In this document: one piece after another, positions 1 to 5,738 of the stretch
How the letters are laid out: the number at the start of each line of letters is the position of its first letter
Numbering within the stretch: position 1 is the first letter of the stretch
Source: Saprospiraceae bacterium
GTDB lineage: Bacteria > Bacteroidota > Bacteroidia > Chitinophagales > Saprospiraceae
Reading direction: 5' to 3'
Assembly: GCA_020630355.1 (NCBI GenBank)
Contig: JAHDBO010000122.1
Coordinates: 1-6,300 of the forward strand
Length of the DNA: 6,300 nucleotides
Notes under the pieces: generated by a model
Database searches by the model: none
Told to the model about the DNA's origin: nothing
Seen by the model: the letters and a program-made list of their open reading frames with translations, nothing else
Position numbers and translations under genes: made by a program

Positions 1-2
1 TA

Positions 3-149
3 TCCAATGAAAGTCAAATCATCGAACCTTCTGAACGTGTGGCTCAAATGGTAATCGCATCTTATGCGCAAATCACCTGGGAAGTGGTAGAAGAGTTATC
101 TGATACCGTACGTGGAAAAGGCGGGTTTGGAAGTACAGGTACAGAGTAA
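3..149 (+). CDS. dut: dUTP diphosphatase (dUTPase), C-terminal 48 residues, 5' end outside window
   Basis: This is the 3' end of a dut gene, read in the frame that ends at the TAA at 147-149. dUTPase hydrolyses dUTP to dUMP and pyrophosphate, which keeps uracil out of DNA and supplies dUMP for dTMP synthesis in the cytoplasm. Two hallmarks of the homotrimeric family are visible. A motif-4-like segment SERVAQMVI lies near the start of the fragment. The glycine-rich motif 5, RGKGGFGSTG, lies just before the stop; in known dUTPases this flexible tail closes over the active site of a neighbouring subunit. The last residues, TGTE, are a normal family end, so the C-terminus is intact. Motifs 1-3 lie upstream of the window. 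No terminator follows, so read-through into the TPR gene is possible. The identification rests on motif 5, which is highly specific. Confidence 0.93.
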   Translation, partial: SNESQIIEPSERVAQMVIASYAQITWEVVEELSDTVRGKGGFGSTGTE

Positions 150-166
150 TCCCTAATACTTTCTTA

Positions 167-289
167 ATGGACGCAACTAGCCTGCACGAACTTGCGTTAT
201 TTGATTGTCGACTGCATATTCCATATAATGCAGGGGCGATTCACTTTGATTTTGTACTCGAAAAGTACGAACTTAGTTGTTTACTATAG
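167..289 (+). CDS. Doubtful 40-codon ORF between dut and the TPR gene
   Basis: An ATG at 167 opens a 40-residue frame that ends at TAG 287-289. It starts with MDATSLHELALF and ends with EKYELSCLL. I do not recognise it. It has no signal peptide, no long hydrophobic segment and no clear ribosome-binding site, and it contains two cysteines. It fills the gap between dut and the TPR gene and ends 8 bp before the TPR ATG, which suits translational coupling. Against it, a promoter-like pair and a hairpin overlap the same bases, and an ORF of this length can arise by chance. It is listed only because the gap is otherwise unexplained. Confidence 0.15.
   Translation: MDATSLHELALFDCRLHIPYNAGAIHFDFVLEKYELSCLL
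201..229 (+). promoter_or_regulatory. Possible promoter for the TPR gene
   Basis: TTGATT (201-206) and TATAAT (224-229) are separated by 17 bp. That is close to a sigma-70 pair, and the upstream TTG also fits the -33 element of Bacteroidota promoters. The downstream hexamer matches the Bacteroidota -7 consensus TAnnTTTG only partly. Use of this site would give a leader of roughly 60 nt before the ATG at 298, containing the hairpin at 251-271. In AT-rich DNA such a pair can occur by chance. Confidence 0.3.
251..271 (+). other. Small hairpin in the leader of the TPR gene
   Basis: GTACT (254-258) and AGTAC (264-268) pair around the 5-nt loop CGAAA. The stem extends outward by T-G, T-A and T-A pairs to about 8 bp. 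No T-run follows, so it is not an intrinsic terminator. It ends 26 bp before the ATG at 298 and could affect transcript stability or ribosome access (inference). Confidence 0.35.
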
Positions 290-297
290 AATCTAAT

Positions 298-2037
298 ATG
301 AATTTTTCTAATCAATATATCCGTTTAAGGTGTTTCGGCCTTCTTGTATTCATGTCCCTGAACAGTTGGCCTGCTTGGGCGCAAGTAGGGAAACAAATAT
401 CGGAGTCAGAAATCCAGGGTCAGAAAATCTTTATTGATGCCACTAAGGAAAAGACCTTGGAAAATTATGAAGACGCTGCCTTTTTGTTCAAGGAAGTACT
501 TAAAAAAGACCCCGAAAACCACGCCGCTGCTTATGAATTGGCCCGTTTGTATGATGTCTTCGAAAAATCAGACAAGGCGATGCAAATGGGAAAAAAAGCG
601 GTGGACTTGGCACCTGAAAACAATTGGTATAAGATTGTCTATGCCAGTATACTTAAAAACGCCAACCGCCCACTTGATGCAGCGGAGGTGTTCAAAGATT
701 TAATCAAAAAAGAACCAAACGAGAAGTCGCATTATTATCAAATGGCGGAATATCTCATCAGCGGTCAAAAGCCAGAACAGGCGGTCAAGGTATATACCAC
801 AATCGAGAAAAAATTCGGTACATCTGAAATTTTATTTCAACAAAAACATAAGATGTACTTAGGGATGGGGAAAACGAAGAAGGCGGCTGAAGAGTTGGAT
901 AAATTGGTAGAGATGTTTCCTGCTCAAATAGAATATCGTCACCTCCTAGCAGATTTTTACTATAAAACAGGTGAGAAGAATAAGGCAAAAGATGTCTATT
1001 TAGATATACTTGATATAGACGACTCCGACGCTAGAGCGAATCTTGCCCTAGCAGATGATTTTAAAGAAAGAGGCAATCACGCTCGTTACTTGAATGCTAT
1101 CAGACCTGTTTTCCAAAAGTCAGATGTAAACATAGATGTAAAGGTCAAGAACTTATTTCCCTACATTAAAATGCCAGAGGCTGAGCGGCAACAAGCAGGT
1201 ATTGTTGATGCGGTAATAGATCTAGGAAAGATTCTATCGGAAGTTCATCCAGAAGAAGCGAAAGCACATTCCATCTACGCTGATTTGTTGTATTATGTCA
1301 AGAAAGACAATAAGGCTGCTTTGGCAGAGTACGACAAAACAAAAACCATTAACCCGAATGTATTTGTAGTATGGGAGCAGATGATGTATATCAATGCAGA
1401 ATTAGGGCGCTTTGATGCACTAGCAAAAGTATCAGCGGAAGCCATGGATTTGTTTCCTAATAAATCAAGAGCCTATTACATGAATGGGATTGCCGGGATT
1501 GAATTGAAGCAATATACATCTGCTATTGATGCACTTGAACAGGCACTCATGATGTCGGGACGCAATAAAAACCTACGATTTGACATTCTCAACCGCCTAG
1601 GGATAGCTTATTTTAAAGCAGGTAAAAACGAAAAGTCTAATAGTTCCTTTGAAAAAGCCTTAAAGCTGAATCCACAATCATACATTGTTTTAAATAACTA
1701 TAGTACATCTTTAGCAGAAAGAGGGGAGCAATTGGATAAGGCAAAAAATATGTCTAGCCTTGCCAATGAACTCAAACCCAATGTCTATTATCTACAAGAT
1801 ACCTATGGCTTTGTTTTGTATAAGATGAAAGATTACAAAAGTGCAAAAGACTGGTTGTCTAGAGCCTTGAAAAGCGGAGGGGATAACAAACCAAATGTGT
1901 TAGAGCGGTATGGTGACGTTTTATTTCGGTTGGACGAAAAAGATAATGCCATTGTCTATTGGCAAAAAGCACTTGAAAAAGGAGGAGATGCAGATCTTTT
2001 GAGCCGAAAAATAAACGATAGAAGGTTATACGAATAA
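298..2037 (+). CDS. Secreted tetratricopeptide-repeat (TPR) protein, 579 residues
   Basis: An exported protein built almost wholly of TPR helix pairs, so probably a protein-interaction scaffold in the periplasm or at the outer membrane; the partner is unknown. Residues 1-28 form a signal peptide: Arg9/Arg11, a hydrophobic core GLLVFMSL, then AWA before Gln29 as the likely signal peptidase I site. There is no lipobox cysteine. From about residue 41 the 34-residue TPR rhythm is plain: units near 41-74, 75-108, 109-142, 143-175, 176-209, 210-243, 320-353, 354-387, 388-421, 427-461, 462-495, 496-529 and 533-565. Most end in a helix-B pattern such as FKEVLKKDPEN or FEKALKLNPQS. Residues 244-319 are less regular. 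The ATG at 298 is preferred to an in-frame TTG at 277, because the signal peptide starts cleanly there. There is no Shine-Dalgarno. A TPR gene next to dut is, from memory, common in Bacteroidota, where it may belong to envelope assembly; the function here is not proven. Confidence 0.9.
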   Translation: MNFSNQYIRLRCFGLLVFMSLNSWPAWAQVGKQISESEIQGQKIFIDATKEKTLENYEDAAFLFKEVLKKDPENHAAAYELARLYDVFEKSDKAMQMGKKAVDLAPENNWYKIVYASILKNANRPLDAAEVFKDLIKKEPNEKSHYYQMAEYLISGQKPEQAVKVYTTIEKKFGTSEILFQQKHKMYLGMGKTKKAAEELDKLVEMFPAQIEYRHLLADFYYKTGEKNKAKDVYLDILDIDDSDARANLALADDFKERGNHARYLNAIRPVFQKSDVNIDVKVKNLFPYIKMPEAERQQAGIVDAVIDLGKILSEVHPEEAKAHSIYADLLYYVKKDNKAALAEYDKTKTINPNVFVVWEQMMYINAELGRFDALAKVSAEAMDLFPNKSRAYYMNGIAGIELKQYTSAIDALEQALMMSGRNKNLRFDILNRLGIAYFKAGKNEKSNSSFEKALKLNPQSYIVLNNYSTSLAERGEQLDKAKNMSSLANELKPNVYYLQDTYGFVLYKMKDYKSAKDWLSRALKSGGDNKPNVLERYGDVLFRLDEKDNAIVYWQKALEKGGDADLLSRKINDRRLYE

Positions 2038-2046
2038 TTGTGTAAC

Positions 2047-2073
2047 GACTGGCTAAGATGCAGTTATTTTTTT
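2047..2073 (+). terminator. Weak terminator-like hairpin after the TPR gene
   Basis: GACTG (2047-2051) and CAGTT (2061-2065) form a 5-bp stem with one G-T pair around a 9-nt loop. An A and seven T residues follow (2067-2073). It lies 9 bp after the TPR stop codon. The stem is short for an efficient intrinsic terminator, so partial read-through into the protease gene is plausible. Confidence 0.4.
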
Positions 2074-2083
2074 GTTAAAATGG

Positions 2084-2110
2084 ATAGTGCCTGAAATTTG
2101 GCAGAACTAT
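2084..2110 (+). other. Imperfect hairpin upstream of the protease gene
   Basis: ATAGT+GCC (2084-2091) pairs with GGC (2100-2102) and ACTAT (2106-2110). The loop is TGAAATTT and there is a 3-nt AGA bulge on the 3' side. No T-run follows. It could be a leader structure or a protein-binding site in the gap before the protease gene. Nothing more specific can be supported. Confidence 0.3.
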
Positions 2111-2211
2111 TTCCGTAATTTGAAGTATATAATAATGTCGATGACCTCAATTCGATAATAACAAAACGAATCCATTTCCTACATTTTAGATGGGTTAAAA
2201 AATAGATTTAT

Positions 2212-4326
2212 ATGAAATTCAAGATTCCATTCTTGTTAGCAGCGTTTACAGGAGTATTAGCGGTTGCGTTCAATGGTCCTTACTTCTCAGTGGATAGTTC
2301 AGAAAAAGAATCGGTATTGATTAAAAGCCTAATGGAAGGTTTAAACTACCTACACTATAAACCAAAGAAACTCAACGATGATTTTTCAGAGAAAGCATTT
2401 GACCAATATCTAAATCGCTTGGATTATGGACGCCGTTTCTTGACTCAAGCTGATGTGGATCAACTCTCTCAATATAGAGACAAACTAGATAACCAAGCGG
2501 ACAGCGGTACTTACGAATTTTTTGATTTGTCCTTGTTTTTGTACGATGCAGGCATAGCTAGAGCGAAAGGTTATTATGAGTCTGCTATTGCAGGAACGTT
2601 CGATTTTGATAAGAAAGAATTTGTGGAAACGGACGGAGAGAAAAAAGGCTATCCAAAAGGTACTGCTGAACAAAAAGAACATTGGCGCAAAGCGATTAAG
2701 TATGAAATCTTAACCCGTATTGAAGAAAAGTTGCAGGAGCAGACTAAAACACCAGTTGCCGAAGGGATGAAATCATTTGCAGAACTGGAAAAAGACGCTA
2801 GAGAATCCGTTAAGAAAATCTATGACGGTTACTTCAAACGCTTGTCCAAGCTGAAACGAAAAGATCATCTTAGTACCTACTTGAACGCTTTGACAAGTAT
2901 TCATGACCCGCATACGGGCTATTTCGCACCGATAGATAAAGAGAATTTTGATATTGGAATGTCCAATCGCCTAGAAGGAATCGGGGCAAGATTGTCAACA
3001 GATGGAGATAATACCAAAGTGGTAATGATTGTTCCTGGTAGTCCTTCTTGGAAGCAGGGCGACTTGAAGGTGAATGACCTGATTTTGAAAGTAGGGCAGG
3101 GCGAGGAAGAACCTATCGATGTACAAGGTTGGACTTTGGACGATGTTGTTTCAAAAATTAGAGGAAAAAAAGGAACGGAAGTTCGCCTAACAGTGAAAAA
3201 AGAAGATGGCAGTATTCAAGTTGTCCCGATTACCAGAGATGTGGTAATAATGGAAGATTCTAGAGCTAAGTCTGCTGTGTTAGAAAATTCTAATCCAGAA
3301 TTGGGCAAAGTAGGATACATATATTTACCACGTTTTTATGCTGATTTTGAAGGAAAAGGCGGTGGCAATTGCTACGTTGATGTGAAGAAGGAAATTGAGA
3401 AAATCAAAAAAGAAAATGTCAGTGGTGTCATTCTGGATTTAAGAGATAATGGAGGGGGCTCTTTGAATGATGTCGTGAAAATGTCAGGTTTGTTTATTGA
3501 AGAAGGGCCCATTGTTCAGGTTGCTGCTCGAGGGTACGAACCTACAGTGCTAAAAGACAAAGACCCAAGCGTTCAGTATGATGGTCCATTGATTGTAATG
3601 GTCAATTCTTTTAGTGCTTCTGCCTCGGAAATTTTAGCGGCAGCATTGCAAGATTACGAGAGAGCGGTCATTGTGGGTAGTAAATCTACTTTTGGTAAGG
3701 GAACGGTACAGCGTTTCATTGATTTGGATAGAATGGTCCGAGGTCAGACAGATGTTAAGCCACTCGGTTCGCTGAAGTTGACTATCCAGAAGTTTTATCG
3801 GGTCAATGGTGGTACTACCCAATTGGAAGGTGTGCAACCTGATGTGATTCTGCCTGATAATTACCAATACATTAAAATTGGAGAAAAGGACAGAAAATAC
3901 CCAATGCAATGGTCGAAGATTGAGCCAGCTGAATATGGGCAAGATGTTTATAAAGTAAAGGGTTTGGATAAGATAGTTGCGGCGAGTCAAGCAAGGGTAG
4001 AGGCAAGTAAGGATTTTCAATTGATTACCGAAAATGCTCAACTGTACAAAGAACAAAGAGAGGATTCTGACCATCCACTCGATTTGAAAACCTATAAAAC
4101 AGAGCAGGAAGAATTGGATGAAAAATTAGACAAGTTTGAAGATTTGTTTAAGAATGATGTACCAGGTTTGAGGGTTGGGAATCTAATGGCTGATAAAGAT
4201 TGGATTGCAGCGGATACGACCAGAATAGGCCGCAATGAAGCCTTTATCAAGGGTTTGAAAAAAGATGTTTATCTGGAAGAAACGCTTCATATCATGGAGG
4301 ATTTAATCAAGGAATCTGGACAATAA
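2212..4326 (+). CDS. prc: Tail-specific / carboxy-terminal processing protease, peptidase family S41A, 704 residues
   Basis: A periplasmic serine protease of the Prc/Tsp type, which degrades or trims envelope proteins from their C-terminus using a Ser-Lys dyad. Residues 1-20 (MKFKIPFLLAAFTGVLAVAF) are a signal peptide or membrane anchor. An N-terminal helical domain spans about 30-240, including YGRRFLTQADVD and LTSIHDPHTGYFAP. A PDZ domain follows at about 252-343 (EGIGARLS; GSPSWKQGDLKVNDLILKVG). The S41 core spans about 350-550, with DLRDNGGGSL (409-418), FSASASE (467-473, nucleophile Ser470) and TFGKGTVQ (493-500, general base Lys496, with Gln500 as the expected third residue). IQKFYRVNGGTTQLEGVQPD (525-544) is the usual end of the core. 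Residues 560-704 are the charged helical C-terminal domain of long Prc proteins. Total length is close to E. coli Prc. All catalytic residues are present, so it should be active. There is no Shine-Dalgarno; a strong terminator follows 28 bp after the stop. Confidence 0.95.
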   Translation: MKFKIPFLLAAFTGVLAVAFNGPYFSVDSSEKESVLIKSLMEGLNYLHYKPKKLNDDFSEKAFDQYLNRLDYGRRFLTQADVDQLSQYRDKLDNQADSGTYEFFDLSLFLYDAGIARAKGYYESAIAGTFDFDKKEFVETDGEKKGYPKGTAEQKEHWRKAIKYEILTRIEEKLQEQTKTPVAEGMKSFAELEKDARESVKKIYDGYFKRLSKLKRKDHLSTYLNALTSIHDPHTGYFAPIDKENFDIGMSNRLEGIGARLSTDGDNTKVVMIVPGSPSWKQGDLKVNDLILKVGQGEEEPIDVQGWTLDDVVSKIRGKKGTEVRLTVKKEDGSIQVVPITRDVVIMEDSRAKSAVLENSNPELGKVGYIYLPRFYADFEGKGGGNCYVDVKKEIEKIKKENVSGVILDLRDNGGGSLNDVVKMSGLFIEEGPIVQVAARGYEPTVLKDKDPSVQYDGPLIVMVNSFSASASEILAAALQDYERAVIVGSKSTFGKGTVQRFIDLDRMVRGQTDVKPLGSLKLTIQKFYRVNGGTTQLEGVQPDVILPDNYQYIKIGEKDRKYPMQWSKIEPAEYGQDVYKVKGLDKIVAASQARVEASKDFQLITENAQLYKEQREDSDHPLDLKTYKTEQEELDEKLDKFEDLFKNDVPGLRVGNLMADKDWIAADTTRIGRNEAFIKGLKKDVYLEETLHIMEDLIKESGQ

Positions 4327-4354
4327 TCAAAGATTAAATTAAACCGAATATATC

Positions 4355-4394
4355 CAAGAGCTGTTCTTTAAATAGAATGGCTCTTGTTGTTTTT
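4355..4394 (+). terminator. Strong intrinsic terminator after the protease gene
   Basis: CAAGAGC (4355-4361) pairs perfectly with GCTCTTG (4380-4386). The stem continues inward through two G-T pairs and then T-A, T-A, C-G and T-A, to a total of about 14 bp around the 6-nt loop TTAAAT (4368-4373). The T-rich tail TTGTTTTT (4387-4394) follows directly. This is a textbook Rho-independent terminator for + strand transcription and isolates the upstream genes from the gene at 4571. Confidence 0.9.
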
Positions 4395-4420
4395 ATGTGA
4401 TAATCAGAATGTTCGAGCTT

Positions 4421-4507
4421 CTGTTAACAGTTGCAAACAACGGTTTTAACACATTTAACATATATTACAAGTCCGTTTTAATATCCTTTTAACTAAAAGT
4501 GACGTCA
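4421..4507. promoter_or_regulatory. Repeat-rich upstream region of the low-complexity protein gene
   Basis: This stretch begins with a perfect 10-bp palindrome, CTGTTAACAG (4421-4430). TTTAAC follows at 4445, 4454 and 4488, with a TTTAAT variant at 4477. At 4500-4507 lies the perfect 8-bp palindrome TGACGTCA, about 63 bp before the ATG. The arrangement could mark operator sites or an A/T-tract-curved promoter (inference). I could not fit a convincing -33/-7 promoter pair. The only partial match is TAGATTGT at 4522-4529, which has no TTTG at the right distance upstream. Confidence 0.3.
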
Positions 4508-4570
4508 AAAAGGTGTATTTTTAGATTGTGTTCAAATAGCATAGTCAAAACACAAATAAATTCTTAAGCA

Positions 4571-5551
4571 ATGAAATTGAATAAAAATTTTTCTATCTTC
4601 TTTATACTGATGGTGTTCATAGTAGGAACAGTTAGTGCTCAAGATGATTTGTACTACAATCCTGATAGCGATGCTTCTTACGAGGTAGCCGCTTCGGATG
4701 ATTACGATGAATATACGTATTATGAAGAAGAAGTAGATGGTGATCACGAGGTTTACGAAGACTACGAAGAGTACGATTACTACTATACTTCTCGTATTCG
4801 TCGTTTTAGAAGACCAACCTTTTTTGGAGGTTTCTACAGTCCCTTTTATACGAGTGCTCGGTTTTATGACCCATTCGCACCATTTAGCGTGACTGTTTAC
4901 GATAGATGGGGATATAATAGAACCTACGTCAATAATTATTTTATTGGTTTTGGAGCGCCAAGGTATTCCCGTTGGAACAGGTGGGATCGTTGGAATAGCT
5001 GGGGAGGAAACAACTTTGGTTGGAATTCTTATTCTACCGTTAATAATTTCTACGGCAATGGCTTTGGGGCTGGTGGCTGGGGAGCTGGTGGATTCGGAGC
5101 TACTGCTTTCAATCCTTACTGCCCATATCCAACAACAAGTAATGGTTCGTTCAGAAATACAAATTTAGGAACGAGTAACGGAAATACAGTAGTAACGCCA
5201 AGAAGAAGGGCAAATACAACCGTAGTCAATACCAATACAAATGTATATGGCAACCGTCCAGCACCGAAAATAGGTCGTGGCGAATCAACAACCGAAACGA
5301 AGTCGGCAGCAAGAGGGACAAGAGTGACTAGAAAAGCAGCTAACTCTAGTTATAGAGATAGAGTGAAAACTAGAAAATATTCTACTCCGAAAAGCTCGAC
5401 GAAATCATACAATCGTTCTTCTGCTCCAAAAAGAAGCACGCGCTCTTACAGCAAACCAAGAAGTTCTTCTTCAAGCTCAAAGAGCTTTAATAGAAGTAGT
5501 TCTAGAAGTTTTAGCAAGGGCAGTTCTTCACGGGCTCGTAGACCAAGATAG
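4571..5551 (+). CDS. Secreted low-complexity protein with an acidic Tyr-rich N-terminus and a basic Ser/Arg-rich C-terminus, unknown function
   Basis: I do not recognise a family. Residues 1-23 are a clear signal peptide (MKLNKN, a hydrophobic core IFFILMVFIVGT, then VSA before Gln24). The mature chain has three parts. Residues 25-72 hold 20 Asp/Glu and 13 Tyr and no Lys/Arg. Residues 75-180 are aromatic and Gly/Asn-rich, with Trp at 135, 138, 141 and 144, and GAGGW/GAGGF at 166-175. Residues 227-326 hold 29 Lys/Arg against 3 acidic residues, with runs of Ser and RS/SR pairs, ending RARRPR. There is one cysteine (Cys184 in NPYCPYP). Such a charge-segregated chain is expected to be largely disordered, perhaps self-associating or binding polyanions at the cell surface (inference). 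Coding is supported by the signal peptide, the long open frame and a terminator 19 bp after the stop. Terminators on both sides make it a single-gene unit. There is no Shine-Dalgarno; the ATG at 4571 gives the signal peptide directly. Confidence 0.85.
   Translation: MKLNKNFSIFFILMVFIVGTVSAQDDLYYNPDSDASYEVAASDDYDEYTYYEEEVDGDHEVYEDYEEYDYYYTSRIRRFRRPTFFGGFYSPFYTSARFYDPFAPFSVTVYDRWGYNRTYVNNYFIGFGAPRYSRWNRWDRWNSWGGNNFGWNSYSTVNNFYGNGFGAGGWGAGGFGATAFNPYCPYPTTSNGSFRNTNLGTSNGNTVVTPRRRANTTVVNTNTNVYGNRPAPKIGRGESTTETKSAARGTRVTRKAANSSYRDRVKTRKYSTPKSSTKSYNRSSAPKRSTRSYSKPRSSSSSSKSFNRSSSRSFSKGSSSRARRPR
4754..4780 (+). repeat. In-frame 9-bp tandem repeat, three units
   Basis: TACGAAGAC, TACGAAGAG and TACGATTAC lie head to tail. 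They encode YED-YEE-YDY (residues 62-70) in the acidic segment. The first two units differ at one base; the third is more degenerate. The repeat lies wholly inside the coding region. Confidence 0.75.
4973..5002 (+). repeat. In-frame 9-bp periodic Trp repeat
   Basis: TGG codons start at 4973, 4982, 4991 and 5000, exactly 9 bp apart. Units such as TGGAACAGG and TGGAATAGC encode W-N/D-R/S triplets (residues 135-144). This is a short degenerate tandem repeat inside the coding region, in the middle of the aromatic segment. Confidence 0.65.
5066..5095 (+). repeat. In-frame 15-bp direct duplication, two units
   Basis: Two adjacent 15-bp units encode GAGGW (residues 166-170) and GAGGF (171-175). The core GGNGCTGGTGGN is shared between them. 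A third partial unit (Gly-Ala, 176-177) follows. Confidence 0.65.
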
Positions 5552-5570
5552 TAAGGAATAAATGATTTAG

Positions 5571-5609
5571 AGAGGTGGATGATAGCGTAGCTTTTATCCA
5601 CCTTTTTTT
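5571..5609 (+). terminator. Strong intrinsic terminator after the low-complexity protein gene
   Basis: AGGTGGAT (5573-5580) pairs perfectly with ATCCACCT (5596-5603). Further inner pairing, including AGC/GCT around a GTA loop, makes a long hairpin. A run of seven T residues spans 5603-5609. It lies about 20 bp after the stop codon at 5549-5551, a typical Rho-independent terminator for + strand transcription. Confidence 0.9.
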
Positions 5610-5617
5610 ATTCAATA

Positions 5618-5643
5618 GATTTTATTCTAAAATCAGATTTTAG
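5618..5643. repeat. Alternating inverted and direct repeats, including a 17-nt palindrome
   Basis: GATTTTA (5618-5624), its reverse complement TAAAATC (5628-5634) and GATTTTA again (5636-5642) lie in a row. The last two form a near-perfect palindrome with 8-bp arms and a single central base, CTAAAATCAGATTTTAG (5627-5643). The middle copy can pair with either neighbour, giving two exclusive hairpins. It lies between the upstream terminator and the outer-membrane protein gene, so it could be an operator or leader element (inference). Confidence 0.6.
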
Positions 5644-5667
5644 CAATTAGTCTTTAGATATTAGATT
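5633..5667. repeat. Degenerate 7-bp tandem array, TTAG every seven bases
   Basis: TTAG occurs at 5640, 5647, 5654 and 5661, exactly 7 bp apart. A one-mismatch TCAG lies one period earlier, at 5633. The five units are TCAGATT, TTAGCAA, TTAGTCT, TTAGATA and TTAGATT, consistent with a decayed heptamer TTAGATT. The first unit overlaps the palindrome at 5627-5643. The array lies about 70 bp upstream of the outer-membrane protein ATG. Confidence 0.55.
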
Positions 5668-5738
5668 GAAAATCATCTTTTTATACCCTACTCTTTTTGT
5701 CAAAATCGAACATAGAATAATGTCTAATAAAAGGAAAT

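Noticed and set aside
277..297. TTG at 277 as the start of the TPR gene
   Set aside because: The ATG at 298 starts directly at a clean signal peptide; the seven extra residues (MFTIESN) would put acidic and polar residues before it and overlap the doubtful small ORF. No ribosome-binding site favours the TTG.
434..703. 89-codon ORF on the + strand inside the TPR gene
   Set aside because: It lies wholly in another frame of a clearly coding TPR gene, and its Lys/Trp/Met-rich translation resembles no protein.
2097..2133. TTTGGCA (2097-2103) and TATAAT (2128-2133) as a promoter for the protease gene
   Set aside because: The spacing, about 24 bp, is too long for either a sigma-70 or a Bacteroidota promoter, and the upstream part lies inside the hairpin loop and stem.
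3634..4074. 146-codon ORF on the - strand inside the protease gene
   Set aside because: It is antisense to conserved S41 core and C-terminal sequence that includes the catalytic region; the translation has no recognisable feature.
4409..4489. 26-codon ORF between the protease gene and the low-complexity gene
   Set aside because: Very short, without a ribosome-binding site, and built from the TTTAAC-rich repeats; chance is the simpler explanation.
4532..4747. 71-codon ORF on the - strand overlapping the start of the low-complexity gene
   Set aside because: Its Ile/Phe-rich character is explained by the reverse complement of Asp/Tyr codons and the signal-peptide region; there is no independent support.
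4944..5168. 74-codon ORF on the + strand inside the low-complexity gene
   Set aside because: It is an alternative frame of a Gly/Trp-rich repetitive region; the Gly/Val/Ile-rich translation is a by-product of GGN-rich codons.
5666..5699. TTG (5666-5668), 20 bp, then TACTCTTTTTG as a Bacteroidota promoter for the outer-membrane protein gene
   Set aside because: The downstream element departs from TAnnTTTG, with four extra bases between TA and TTTG; the match is too weak to annotate.
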